From contig NZ_QEQQ01000022.1 of the NCBI RefSeq assembly GCF_003097235.1, positions 26,215 to 90,214 on the forward strand: 64,000 bases of DNA. The letters run 5' to 3'. A program made the translations under genes and the position numbers. This document shows, one piece after another, positions 26,140 to 34,981 of this stretch. This DNA comes from Pseudomonas sp. CC120222-01a (GTDB taxonomy: Bacteria; Pseudomonadota; Gammaproteobacteria; Pseudomonadales; Pseudomonadaceae). Position 1 is the first letter of the stretch, and every line of letters begins with the position of its first letter. The notes beneath the pieces are model-generated. The model was not told where the DNA came from, did no database searches, and was given only the letters and a program-made list of their open reading frames with translations.

Positions 26140-26910
26140 TCAGCGCAGAACGCCCTCCTCTACCAGCAGCTTGAGGATGGCTTCGGCGCCTTCCTGTGGA
26201 GAAACATCTTTCAGCACCTTGCCGCCGCCACCACTGGCCTTCGCAGTAGCTGCCTTCATCCGGTCCGCGCCGCTCTTGGCTTTGATCACCTTGAGCCGCT
26301 TGGGCCGTGGCCGCGCCGGCTGCAGCTCGGCGTCAGCCAGCAGTTCATCCTCGACGATCGCCACATTGCGCGCCGCCAACACACCCCGGCGCGCCGGCCC
26401 GAAGGCGCTCTGACGTGGCTTGGGTGCAGCGTTATCCACAGTTGCCAATAACGGCAGGCGCACTTTCAGCCGACGCCGCTGGCCGCGCGGCAGGGCCTGC
26501 AGTACTTGAGCAGTGCCATTGTCGATCGACTCGACTTCGGCCAACCCCACCACCAGCGGCCAGCCGAGCTTCTCGGCCAGCAGGAACGGCAGCATGCCCG
26601 ACCCTTCACCAGTTTCAGCCTGGCTGCCGGTCAGCACCAGCTGAGCGCCAGCATCGCGCAGGTAATCGCCCAGCACGCCCAGCACATCGGCGCCAGCCGG
26701 TTGTTCCAGCACGTCCAGGTGGTCCAGGCCCATGCCCAAGTAGGCGCGCAGCGCCTCTTCCCGTGGGTCGCCGGCATGTACCACTTGCAAGTTATCCCCA
26801 GCCAGCTGCAAGCCCAGTTCCACCGCGCGCGCATCCTGCTCGGCGCGGCGAGCGCGGCCAGAGCTTGGGTGGGCACCGATGGAAACCAGGCTGATCACTT
26901 TCGTACTCAT
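26140..26910 (-). CDS. Electron transfer flavoprotein beta subunit, dimethylglycine demethylation
   Basis: 256 residues of the ETF beta family: LVSIGAHPSSGRARRAEQDARAVELGLQL, LTGSQAETGEGSGMLPFLLAEKLGWP and a nucleotide-binding fold typical of the subunit. It pairs with the adjacent alpha subunit (10-bp gap) to carry electrons from DgcA/DgcB, by neighbourhood. The C-terminal ~70 residues are Lys/Ala-rich and not part of the usual core. Last gene of the run dipeptidase-DUF5943-dgcA-dgcB-etfA-etfB. Confidence 0.85.
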   Translation of the reverse strand: MSTKVISLVSIGAHPSSGRARRAEQDARAVELGLQLAGDNLQVVHAGDPREEALRAYLGMGLDHLDVLEQPAGADVLGVLGDYLRDAGAQLVLTGSQAETGEGSGMLPFLLAEKLGWPLVVGLAEVESIDNGTAQVLQALPRGQRRRLKVRLPLLATVDNAAPKPRQSAFGPARRGVLAARNVAIVEDELLADAELQPARPRPKRLKVIKAKSGADRMKAATAKASGGGGKVLKDVSPQEGAEAILKLLVEEGVLR

Positions 26911-26920
26911 GCTCGTGCCC

Positions 26921-28153
26921 TTATGCCGCGTCGCGCTGGCCGCCGCTGCGGAAGTTGTCCACAGCCTCGATCAGAGCCTGGAGAATCGCCGAACTGTCGC
27001 CAATCACCGACAGGTCGGCCCGTTTGATCATGTCGCAGCCCGGGTCCATGTTGATCGCCACCACCTTGTCGCAGGCGCCGATGCCCTGCAGGTGCTGGAT
27101 CGCGCCCGAGATACCCACAGCCACGTACACGCGTGCAGTGACCCAGGTGCCGGTGGCACCGACCTGGCGGTTGCGCGGCATGAAACCGTCGTCCACCGCC
27201 ACCCGCGAGGCGCCTTCGGTGGCGCCGAGAGCGGCAGTGGCCTTGTGATACAGGTCCCAGTCCTTGACGCCGTTGCCGCCCGAGACGATGAACTCGGCTT
27301 CGGCCATGGCGATGGTCGCCGGGTCGACGGCCACCGAGCCCAGGTCCTCGATGCGCGACAGGCTGCGCGCCACGCTTGTGGACAACTCCACCGGCAGCGC
27401 TTCGTGACGGGTTTCGCTGACTGGCTCGGCACACTCCGCCGCGCCCAGGATCAGCCGTGGTACGGCGCGTTGCAGGTCTTGCTGGCCGGCACCGGCACGG
27501 CCGATGCACTGGCCGTCCTTGATCTGCCAGACTCGCGTCGCCGGGCGCTCGCCGAGGGACGCACCGAGGCGCCGCCCCAGCTCGCCGCCACCGCTGCGGC
27601 TGTCGGGCAGCAACCAGTGGCGCGGGGCAAACTGGTTATCCACAGCGCGCAGGCCCTGCACCAGTTGCTCCGGTGCATAACCTTCGAATTCCTCGCCTTC
27701 GAGTACCAGCAGGCGATCGACACCGGCTGTGGAAAAGTTGCTTTCCTTGTGTTCGCCAAACACCACCGCCAGCACTGCGCCGTCGCTGCCAGCCAAGCCA
27801 TGGGCCAGGCCCAGCAGGTCGCGGTCGTGGCTGCTCAGGCGGCCGCCGACCATGTCCGGCACCACGGCGATGTAGAACGCCGGCGCGGGCACCTGGTGCA
27901 GCGGCAGTTGCACTTCGGCTGCCGCCGTACGCCGCCCGCCGACACCGGTGCCCTGCTGGGCACCACTGCGGTCGATGCGCTTGAGGCCGGCCGGGCCGAT
28001 GAAACCTGCGGCGATAGCGTGGGGGTTCTTGCGGATCAGGCCGTTGGGCCCCATCCAGCGGGTCTGTTGCGTCTGCATCGCCGCATGCAGCGGATGCAGA
28101 CGGTTACGGGCGATCCACTCGGCGCGTGGGTCGCGGCGGATAATGTCGCTCAT
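26921..28153 (-). CDS. Electron transfer flavoprotein alpha subunit, dimethylglycine demethylation
   Basis: 410 residues. The C-terminal FAD domain has VSGGNGVKDWDLY, VGATGTWV, VGISGAIQHLQG and VAINMDPGCDMIKRADLSVIGD, the usual ETF alpha FAD-binding sequence. The N-terminal ~80 residues (RRDPRAEWIARNRLHPLH...) are an extension characteristic of the dgc-linked ETF. The ATG overlaps the dgcB stop in ATGA, so translation is coupled. It probably passes electrons to ETF-ubiquinone oxidoreductase. Confidence 0.88.
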   Translation of the reverse strand: MSDIIRRDPRAEWIARNRLHPLHAAMQTQQTRWMGPNGLIRKNPHAIAAGFIGPAGLKRIDRSGAQQGTGVGGRRTAAAEVQLPLHQVPAPAFYIAVVPDMVGGRLSSHDRDLLGLAHGLAGSDGAVLAVVFGEHKESNFSTAGVDRLLVLEGEEFEGYAPEQLVQGLRAVDNQFAPRHWLLPDSRSGGGELGRRLGASLGERPATRVWQIKDGQCIGRAGAGQQDLQRAVPRLILGAAECAEPVSETRHEALPVELSTSVARSLSRIEDLGSVAVDPATIAMAEAEFIVSGGNGVKDWDLYHKATAALGATEGASRVAVDDGFMPRNRQVGATGTWVTARVYVAVGISGAIQHLQGIGACDKVVAINMDPGCDMIKRADLSVIGDSSAILQALIEAVDNFRSGGQRDAA

Positions 28154-30105
28154 CAGTGCACCTCCGCAGGTTCGCGTTTAACCGTTGGCGACTTTGGGGC
28201 CGCGGGAGTTTCCTCTTCGATCAGCACATCAGCCACCAGCTCGGCGAGGTCCTTGATCTGCGGGCGCGGTTCGACCACGCCTTCGAGCATCGCGGTGCAC
28301 TGTGGGCAACCCACGGCCACCAGCTCGGCCTTGGTCTCGCGGATGTCGTCCATGCGCATGTCCGGAATCCGCTGCTTGCCAGGGATGTCGGTGATCGGCG
28401 CACCGCCACCACCACCGCAGCAACGGGAACGGAAGCCCGAGCGTTCCATTTCGCGCACTTCGATACCCAGCGCCTTGAGCACTTCACGCGGGGCTTCGTA
28501 CTCGCCGTTGTAACGGCCCAGGTAGCACGGGTCGTGGTAGGTGACGCTGCCGCCCTTGTGCTGGCCGAGGTTCAACTTCTTGGCCGCGATCAGTTCGGCG
28601 ATGTAGGTACTGTGGTGCAGCACCTGATAATCACCGCCCAGTGCGCCGTACTCGTTCTTCAGCACATGGAAGCTGTGCGGGTCGCAGGTGACGATGCGCT
28701 TGAACTGGTACTTGGCCAAGGTCTGGATGTTGCGCTTGGCCAGTTGCTGGAAGGTCGCTTCATCGCCCAGGCGGCGTGCCACGTCGCCGCTGTCGCGCTC
28801 TTCCAGGCCGAGCACGGCGAAGTCCACGCCGGACGCCTTGAGCACCTTGACGAACGAACGCAGGGTGCGCTGGTTGCGCATGTCGAAGGCACCGTCACCG
28901 ACCCAGAACAGCACTTCGGTGGCCTTCACCTCCGACAGCAGTTGCAGGTTGAGGTCGGCAGCCCAGTTCATCCGCCCGCCTGGGGCGAAGCCGCCAGGGT
29001 TGTCGGTGGCGATCAGGTTGTCCAGCACCTCCGCGCCCTTGTTCGGGGTCGCGCCCTTTTCCAGGGTGAGGTGGCGGCGCATATCGACGATGGCATCGAC
29101 ATGCTCGATCATCATCGGGCATTCCTCGACACAGGCGCGGCAAGTGGTGCACGACCACAGCGTCTCGGCATCGACCAGGCCGTTGACGATTGGCTGGTGC
29201 GGGTTGCCGCTGTGCTCGCCGACCGGCTTGCCGGGGTACGGGCTACCGGCAAAGTTGGCATCACTACCACCCGCCAGGCCAATGACCATGTCCTGGATGA
29301 GCTTTTTCGGGTTTAGTGGCTGGCCGGCGGCGAACGCCGGGCACATGGCTTCACATTTGCCGCACTGCACGCAGGCATCGAAGCCGAGCAGCTGGTTCCA
29401 GGTGAAGTCCACCGGCTTTTCCACGCCCAGCGGCGCGTTCGGGTCTTCCAGGTCCAGCGGCTTGAGGCCGGTGGAGCGCCCGCCCCCGAAGCGTTCGGCA
29501 CGGCGGTGCCAGGCCAGGTGCAAAGCACCGGCGAAGGCGTGTTTCATCGGGCCGCCCCAGGTCATGCCGAAGAACAGCTCCGACACGCCCCACAGCACAC
29601 CCAGGCCGAGAATGCCGACCATGACCCAGCCGCCCGTGTTGGCCGGCAGAATGCCGGCGACCGGCAAGGTGGCAATGAAGAAGCTGGCGGCGAACACCAG
29701 CAGGCTCTTCGGCAGGCGCATCCACGGGCCCTTGGACAGGCGCGAAGGCGGGTTCAGGCGGCGTTTGAAGACGAAGATGGCGCCAGTGAACATGATCACC
29801 GTGGCCACCAGCAGCGCGTAGCCGAGGATCTTGCTCTGCAGGCCGAAGCCATGCACCAGGATCGCCAGCAGTGCCGACAGCACGAAGCCGCCGGCGGTGG
29901 CCACGTGGGTCTTGGACATGTACTTGTCGCGCTCGACCACGTGGTGCAGGTCGACCAGGTAGCGCCGCGGCATGGCCAGCAGGCCGCCGACCAGGTCAAC
30001 CTTGGACGGCCGGCCACGCCGCCACATGCGCACCCGGCGCAGGGCGCCGAGCACTGCCAGGCCAAGGGCAGCGAACAGCAGGATGGGTAGAAGGGTGTTC
30101 AACAT
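28153..30105 (-). CDS. dgcB: Dimethylglycine demethylation protein DgcB (Fe-S oxidoreductase)
   Basis: 650 residues. Four to five transmembrane helices occupy the first ~230 residues (LLPILLFAALGLAVLGAL, then VLSALLAILVHGF, VATVIMFTGAIFVF and others). Two [4Fe-4S] clusters follow (CVQCGKCEAMCPAF and CTTCRACVEECPMM), then two CCG domains (DPCYLGRYNG...RCCGGGGG and VGCPQC). It is a membrane electron carrier for DgcA, resembling HdrD/GlpC proteins. The start at 30105 is chosen because upstream frame is REP sequence. Confidence 0.92.
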   Translation of the reverse strand: MLNTLLPILLFAALGLAVLGALRRVRMWRRGRPSKVDLVGGLLAMPRRYLVDLHHVVERDKYMSKTHVATAGGFVLSALLAILVHGFGLQSKILGYALLVATVIMFTGAIFVFKRRLNPPSRLSKGPWMRLPKSLLVFAASFFIATLPVAGILPANTGGWVMVGILGLGVLWGVSELFFGMTWGGPMKHAFAGALHLAWHRRAERFGGGRSTGLKPLDLEDPNAPLGVEKPVDFTWNQLLGFDACVQCGKCEAMCPAFAAGQPLNPKKLIQDMVIGLAGGSDANFAGSPYPGKPVGEHSGNPHQPIVNGLVDAETLWSCTTCRACVEECPMMIEHVDAIVDMRRHLTLEKGATPNKGAEVLDNLIATDNPGGFAPGGRMNWAADLNLQLLSEVKATEVLFWVGDGAFDMRNQRTLRSFVKVLKASGVDFAVLGLEERDSGDVARRLGDEATFQQLAKRNIQTLAKYQFKRIVTCDPHSFHVLKNEYGALGGDYQVLHHSTYIAELIAAKKLNLGQHKGGSVTYHDPCYLGRYNGEYEAPREVLKALGIEVREMERSGFRSRCCGGGGGAPITDIPGKQRIPDMRMDDIRETKAELVAVGCPQCTAMLEGVVEPRPQIKDLAELVADVLIEEETPAAPKSPTVKREPAEVH

Positions 30106-30160
30106 GGGAGGCTCCCACAACAGCTGGATTCTTGCGCCACTCTCAAGCGCGGCGCGGACC

Positions 30161-30280
30161 CCTGTGGGAGCGGCCTTGTGTCGCGAAAGGGCTGCGCAGC
30201 AGCCCCAGGGGCTCAGCGGTGCTGCACAGATCCTGGGGCCGCTTCGCGACCCTTTCGCGACACAAGGCCGCTCCCACAGG
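30161..30280. repeat. Paired REP element (BIME) between dgcA and dgcB
   Basis: CCTGTGGGAGCGGCCTTGTGTCGCGAAAGG and its inverse, ~45 bp apart, inside the presumed dgcA-dgcB operon (218-bp gap). It may set differential mRNA levels between the two genes. Confidence 0.85.
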
Positions 30281-30323
30281 GGGGCCAATCCCGCCCTCGG
30301 GGGCGGTGTTCATGCCAGTGCGA

Positions 30324-32384
30324 TCAGAAGTCCTTGCACAGGCGCAAGGCGTCGTAGATCGCCGCATGCACGTTGCGCTGAGCCACGCAGTCGCCGATGC
30401 GGTACAGCAGGTAGCCCTCGCCCGGCTGGCTGAGGATCGGCTGTGGCTTGATGGCGAACAGCGCCTCCACGTCGATCTGGCCCTTGTTGCGCGAACCTTC
30501 CTTCAGCGCGTAGTACAGCTGCTCGTCAGGACGCACGCCGTTCTCCACCACCACCTGGTCGACCACGCGTTCTTCCTTGGCGCCGGTGTATTCGTTCTCC
30601 AGCACCGCCACCAGCTTGTCGCCTTCGCGGTAGACCTTTTCCAGCATCATGTCGCCGGTCATGATCACTTCTTTCGGGTACATGCTGCGGTAGTAGGTCG
30701 GGAAGGTGGTACCGCCCATGGCCACGCCCGGCTTGATGTCGTCGGTGACGATCTCGACCTGGCTGCCCTTGTCGGCAATGAAGTCGGCTACCGACATGCC
30801 GGTGAACTCGCAGATGGTGTCGTACACCAGCACGTTCTTGCCCGGTGCGACCTTGCCGTCGAGCACGTCCCAACTGCTGACCACCAGCCCTTCGGCGGCG
30901 CCCCAATGCTCGTTCTGCTCAAGGAACGAATGGCCACCGACTGCCAGCACGATGACGTCCGGGCGCAGGTCCTGAATGGTCGCCACGTCAGCGGCGGTGC
31001 CCAGGCGCAGGTCGACCTTCAGGCGTGCCAGCTCCAGCTGGTACCAGCGGGTGATACCGGCAATCTGGTCACGCTGCGGCGCCTTGGCCGCGATGGTGAT
31101 CTGCCCGCCGATCTGGTCTTTCTTCTCGAACAGGGTCACGTCGTGGCCGCGTTCGGCCGCCACGCGGGCCGCTTCCATGCCGGCCGGGCCGGCGCCAACC
31201 ACCACCACCTTGCGCTTGACGCCAGTGGTCTTCTCGATGATGTGCGGCACCCCCATGTATTCACGGGAGGTCGCGGCGTTCTGGATGCACAGCACATCCA
31301 GGCCCTGGTACTGGCGGTCGATGCAGTAGTTGGCACCGACGCATTGCTTGATCTGATCGACCTGGCCCATCTTGATCTTGGCGATCAGGTGCGGGTCGGC
31401 AATGTGCGCGCGGGTCATGCCGACCATGTCGACGTAGCCGCCTTCCAGAATACGCGTGGCCTGGTTCGGGTCCTTGATGTTCTGCGCATGCAGCACCGGG
31501 ACCTTGACCACTTCCTTGATGCCGGCCGCCAGGTGCAGGAACGGCTCCGGCGGGTAGCTCATGTTAGGGATGACGTTGGCCAGGGTATTGTGGGTGTCAC
31601 AACCCGAGCCGACCACACCGATGAAGTCGATCATGCCGGTGGCGTCGTAGTAGGCAGCGATCTGTTTCATGTCCTCATGGCTGAGGCCATCGGGGTGGAA
31701 CTCGTCACCGCAAATACGCATGCCGACGCAGAAGTCGTCGCCCACTTCGGCACGCACGGCTTTCAATACTTCAAGGCCGAACTTCATGCGGCCTTCGAAG
31801 CTGCCGCCCCATTCGTCGGTACGCTTGTTGACCCGCGGGCTCCAGAACTGGTCGATCATGTGCTGGTGCACCGCGGACAGCTCGACGCCGTCCAGGCCAC
31901 CTTCTTTGGCACGGCGCGCAGCTTGCGCGTAGTTGCCGATCACACGCCAGATCTCTTCCACCTCGATGGTCTTGCAGGTGGCGCGGTGTACGGGTTCACG
32001 GATCCCCGACGGCGACATCAGGGTCGGCCAGTTGAAGCCGTCCCAGCGCGAGCGACGGCCCATGTGGGTAATCTGGATCATGATCTTGGCGCCATGCTTG
32101 TGCATGGCGTCAGCCAGGTTCTGGAAGTGCGGGATGATGCGGTCGGTGGACAGGTTGACCGACGACCACCACTCCTGCGGGCTGTCGATGGCGACGACGG
32201 ACGAGCCGCCGCAGATCGCCAGGCCGATGCCGCCCTTGGCCTTCTCTTCGTAGTACTTCACGTAGCGGTCGGTGGTCATGCCGCCGTCAGTAGCGTAGAC
32301 CTCGGCGTGCGCAGTGCTGAGTACGCGGTTGCGGATGGTCAGTTTGCCGATCTGGATCGGCTGGAACATTGCTTCGAATGCCAT
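30324..32384 (-). CDS. dgcA: Dimethylglycine demethylase DgcA (flavoprotein)
   Basis: 686 residues with two parts. Residues 1-~340 are an Old Yellow Enzyme/2,4-dienoyl-CoA-reductase TIM barrel with FMN (FQPIQIGKLTIRNR, ITHMGRRS). Cysteines 348, 354 and 366 (CVGANYCIDRQYQG...LC) give a [4Fe-4S] site. From ~395 a second flavin/NAD domain begins with VVVVGAGPAGMEAARVAAERG. The protein demethylates dimethylglycine to sarcosine and formaldehyde with DgcB and ETF. It starts 15 bp after the DUF5943 gene. Confidence 0.93.
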   Translation of the reverse strand: MAFEAMFQPIQIGKLTIRNRVLSTAHAEVYATDGGMTTDRYVKYYEEKAKGGIGLAICGGSSVVAIDSPQEWWSSVNLSTDRIIPHFQNLADAMHKHGAKIMIQITHMGRRSRWDGFNWPTLMSPSGIREPVHRATCKTIEVEEIWRVIGNYAQAARRAKEGGLDGVELSAVHQHMIDQFWSPRVNKRTDEWGGSFEGRMKFGLEVLKAVRAEVGDDFCVGMRICGDEFHPDGLSHEDMKQIAAYYDATGMIDFIGVVGSGCDTHNTLANVIPNMSYPPEPFLHLAAGIKEVVKVPVLHAQNIKDPNQATRILEGGYVDMVGMTRAHIADPHLIAKIKMGQVDQIKQCVGANYCIDRQYQGLDVLCIQNAATSREYMGVPHIIEKTTGVKRKVVVVGAGPAGMEAARVAAERGHDVTLFEKKDQIGGQITIAAKAPQRDQIAGITRWYQLELARLKVDLRLGTAADVATIQDLRPDVIVLAVGGHSFLEQNEHWGAAEGLVVSSWDVLDGKVAPGKNVLVYDTICEFTGMSVADFIADKGSQVEIVTDDIKPGVAMGGTTFPTYYRSMYPKEVIMTGDMMLEKVYREGDKLVAVLENEYTGAKEERVVDQVVVENGVRPDEQLYYALKEGSRNKGQIDVEALFAIKPQPILSQPGEGYLLYRIGDCVAQRNVHAAIYDALRLCKDF

Positions 32385-32399
32385 GACGCTATCTCCGGC

Positions 32400-32930
32400 T
32401 TACAACGGCTTTGTAACGAACAGGCCATCTTCGTGGCCTTCTTCCGAACCGCCGTAGACCTGTTCGGCCACGGTGCGGATCTTGCTGCCGCGGGCAGCGA
32501 GAATCTGGTCCATGGCGCCGGCGAACCAGCCGGTGAACATGTAGTCGACCTTGCGGCCGCACTTGCCATAGACGTACACGAACGCGGAGTGCTTGAGCTT
32601 GACGCTGCAGGTGCCTTTGTCCAGGTCGATGTCCTGGATCTCGAACAGGCCCCAGCCACGCTGGCTCAGGCGCTTCATGTAGTGCTCGAACACCGCTACG
32701 CCTTCCAGGCCATGGCATTCGGCTTCTTTTTCACACCAGTGCCAGGCGGACTTGTAGCCGGCCTTGTAGAGGATTTCGGCGTAGGCGTCGGCGCCCAGCA
32801 CTTCCTCGATGCCCATGTGGTTGTTGACGAAGAAATGGCGCGGCACATACAGCATCGGCAGGGCGTCGCTGGTCCAGACACCGGTCTCGCTGTCGACTTC
32901 GATTGGCAATTGCGGGGCGATCTTGGCCAT
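32400..32930 (-). CDS. DUF5943 protein of the dimethylglycine operon
   Basis: 176 residues, soluble, with conserved HFFVNNHMGIEEVLG, WHWCEKEAECHG and YGKCGRKVDYMFTGWFAG blocks; the fold resembles 4-vinyl-reductase-like domains. It lies directly upstream of dgcA in Pseudomonas and is probably cotranscribed. It may be a folding, cofactor or binding accessory for DgcA; this is inferred only from neighbourhood. Confidence 0.75.
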   Translation of the reverse strand: MAKIAPQLPIEVDSETGVWTSDALPMLYVPRHFFVNNHMGIEEVLGADAYAEILYKAGYKSAWHWCEKEAECHGLEGVAVFEHYMKRLSQRGWGLFEIQDIDLDKGTCSVKLKHSAFVYVYGKCGRKVDYMFTGWFAGAMDQILAARGSKIRTVAEQVYGGSEEGHEDGLFVTKPL

Positions 32931-33006
32931 GGAAACTCAACTCCATAAAATTTTTATGTGGGTGCCCCGGCGTTGCTGGCAGGGGCTATCAGGCTTGGAG
33001 AGCGGC

Positions 33007-33984
33007 TTACTCGCCCCAGACGTCCTTGAGGACGTTGACCCAGTTCTCGCCCATGATCTTGCGCACCACGCGCTCGGAATGGCCGCGCTTGAGCAAGGTC
33101 TCGGTGAGGTTGGGGAATTCGCCGACAGTGCGAATACCCAGCGGGTTGATGATCTTGCCGAAGTTGGTCAGGCGACGGGCGTAACCCTTGTCGTGGGTCA
33201 GGTACTCGAAGAAGTCCTGGCCGTGGCCCTGGGTGAAGTCGGTACCGATACCGATGGCGTCTTCACCGACGATGTTCATGGTGTACTCGATGGCCTCGGC
33301 GTAGTCGTCGATGGTCGAGTCGATGCCCTTGGCCAGGAACGGCGCGAACATGGTCACGCCGACGAAGCCGCCGTGGTCGGCGATGAACTTCAGCTCTTCA
33401 TCCGACTTGTTGCGCGGGTGTTCCTTCAGGCCCGAAGGCAGGCAGTGGGAGTAGCAGACCGGCTTCTTCGATTCGAGGATGACTTCTTCGGAGGTCTTGG
33501 AGCCGACGTGGGACAGGTCGCACATGATGCCGACGCGGTTCATCTCGGCAACGATCTCGCGGCCGAAGCCCGACAGGCCGCCGTCACGCTCGTAGCAACC
33601 GGTGCCGACCAGGTTCTGGGTGTTGTAGCACATCTGCACGATGCCCACGCCCAGCTGCTTGAACACGTCGACGTAGGCGATCTGGTCTTCGAACGCATGG
33701 GCGTTCTGGAAGCCGAAGAGGATGCCGGTCTTGCCCAGTTCCTTGGCCTTGCGGATGTCGGCGGTGGTACGCACCGGCATCACCAGGTCGCGGTTGTCGC
33801 GGATCAGCTTCTGGCTGGCGGCGATCTGGTCGACGGTAGCCTTGAAGCCTTCCCAGACCGACACCGTGCAGTTGGCCGCAGTCAGCCCGCCTCTGCGCAT
33901 GTCTTCGAACAGCTCGCGGTTCCATTTGGCAATGATCAGGCCGTCGATGACGATGCTGTCGGCGTGAAGTTCGGCTGGGCTCAT
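33007..33984 (-). CDS. Membrane (renal) dipeptidase-family protein, M19
   Basis: 325 residues of peptidase family M19: SIVIDGLIIAKW in place of the usual DxHxD opening, GFQNAHAFED, MCDLSHVG (Zn ligand His), CYSHCLPSG, and GTDFTQGHGQDF. It is the first gene of the dgc cluster and homologous genes lead that cluster in other pseudomonads, so it may handle a betaine-related amide or dipeptide rather than ordinary dipeptides. Note that the first zinc motif (usually DGHND/DGHNDL) appears as VIDGLIIAKWN, so the classical HxD pair is altered. Confidence 0.85.
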   Translation of the reverse strand: MSPAELHADSIVIDGLIIAKWNRELFEDMRRGGLTAANCTVSVWEGFKATVDQIAASQKLIRDNRDLVMPVRTTADIRKAKELGKTGILFGFQNAHAFEDQIAYVDVFKQLGVGIVQMCYNTQNLVGTGCYERDGGLSGFGREIVAEMNRVGIMCDLSHVGSKTSEEVILESKKPVCYSHCLPSGLKEHPRNKSDEELKFIADHGGFVGVTMFAPFLAKGIDSTIDDYAEAIEYTMNIVGEDAIGIGTDFTQGHGQDFFEYLTHDKGYARRLTNFGKIINPLGIRTVGEFPNLTETLLKRGHSERVVRKIMGENWVNVLKDVWGE

Positions 33985-34269
33985 CAGGCTGTCCCCTTTG
34001 TTGATTTGGGCCGCGCCGAATCTTCTGCCGGCGCTTTGGGGCCAGCATATGCCTGTGCCCTGCGACGCCCCGATGCAAAAACGACAGGGGGTTTGCCGAA
34101 AGCGTCAATGCGCGACATCGCGGCCTCTGGCACGCCGCCTGGCGATGAGAGACAGTCTCGATAACGACATCCCACGCCGTTTCATGAACATTTCGTCAGG
34201 GAGCTATCGTCTTGTCTGCGGCTGAGCGAGAATCCAGCCGATTCGTCAGCCTTGTTGAGGAGAAAACGG

Positions 34270-34671
34270 ATGAAATCAATGGCATGGCTGGTACTGCTGG
34301 CGGTCGTCTCGGGCGCCCACGCCGGCGAGGAAGAAAGCACCCCGTGCGACAACGTCGAGAGCGACCAGCAGACCTTCGCTTGCGCGGCCTTCAACAAGCA
34401 GACCGCGGAGCGCGAACTGAAGTCGGCGTATGACGACCTGATCCAGCGCATTCGCGACCAGTATGCCGACGAAGGCGACAAGGCCACGGCCCTGGTCGGG
34501 CGCATGGAGACCGCCGAGAAGCTGTGGACGCAGCTGCGCGATGCCGACTGCAAGGTCGAGACCTATGCCGAGCAGCAGGGCAGCAAGGCGTACCAGGCGG
34601 CCTGGGATACCTGCGTGGCACAGCGCAGTGATGATCGCTCGGAGTACCTGCAGTCCATCGGCCAGCAGTAA
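34270..34671 (+). CDS. LprI-type lysozyme-inhibitor-family protein (DUF1311), intact copy
   Basis: 133 residues: a signal peptide (MKSMAWLVLLAVVSGAHA) then a DUF1311/LprI domain with the conserved cysteines and pattern CDNVESDQQTFACAAFNKQTAEREL...Y.DL, ending in W.QLRDADC and CVAQRSDDR. Such periplasmic proteins can inhibit lysozyme or have unknown roles. AGGAG precedes the ATG at 34270. A second, broken copy lies ~3 kb downstream (37360-37748). Confidence 0.8.
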   Translation: MKSMAWLVLLAVVSGAHAGEEESTPCDNVESDQQTFACAAFNKQTAERELKSAYDDLIQRIRDQYADEGDKATALVGRMETAEKLWTQLRDADCKVETYAEQQGSKAYQAAWDTCVAQRSDDRSEYLQSIGQQ

Positions 34672-34679
34672 ACCTGTGC

Positions 34680-34704
34680 TGGCCTCTTCGCGGATGAACC
34701 CGCC
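34680..34704 (+). repeat. Truncated REP at the left edge of the bacteriocin island
   Basis: GGCCTCTTCGCGGATGAACCCGCC matches the REP consensus up to GCGGG...CCCGC and then stops matching, where the AT-richer DNA begins. GATGAACCC (34693-34701) pairs with GGGTTCATC (34748-34756), giving a 9-bp terminator-like stem. Confidence 0.65.
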
Positions 34705-34981
34705 CAGCAGGAACTGCGAGTTCAGGCAGTGCGACTCCTGAGGAGATGGGTTCATCTCAACAATCTACTGTGAGCTCAAACAAAGAACTAAATACAAGTT
34801 TCAGAGTAATATCCTCAGCCGATTTCATCTCAGTTTAACAGATGAAAGTCATAAGACAGCGGAAAACAACCTCCTGAGAAAACCCAGCACGCCAGGAACA
34901 ATATCACTATTCATTAAACCTTACCCATAATTAATGCTCCACGCCTCTGCGGTTTATCGCCGCTTATTGCTTGGAGCTCAC

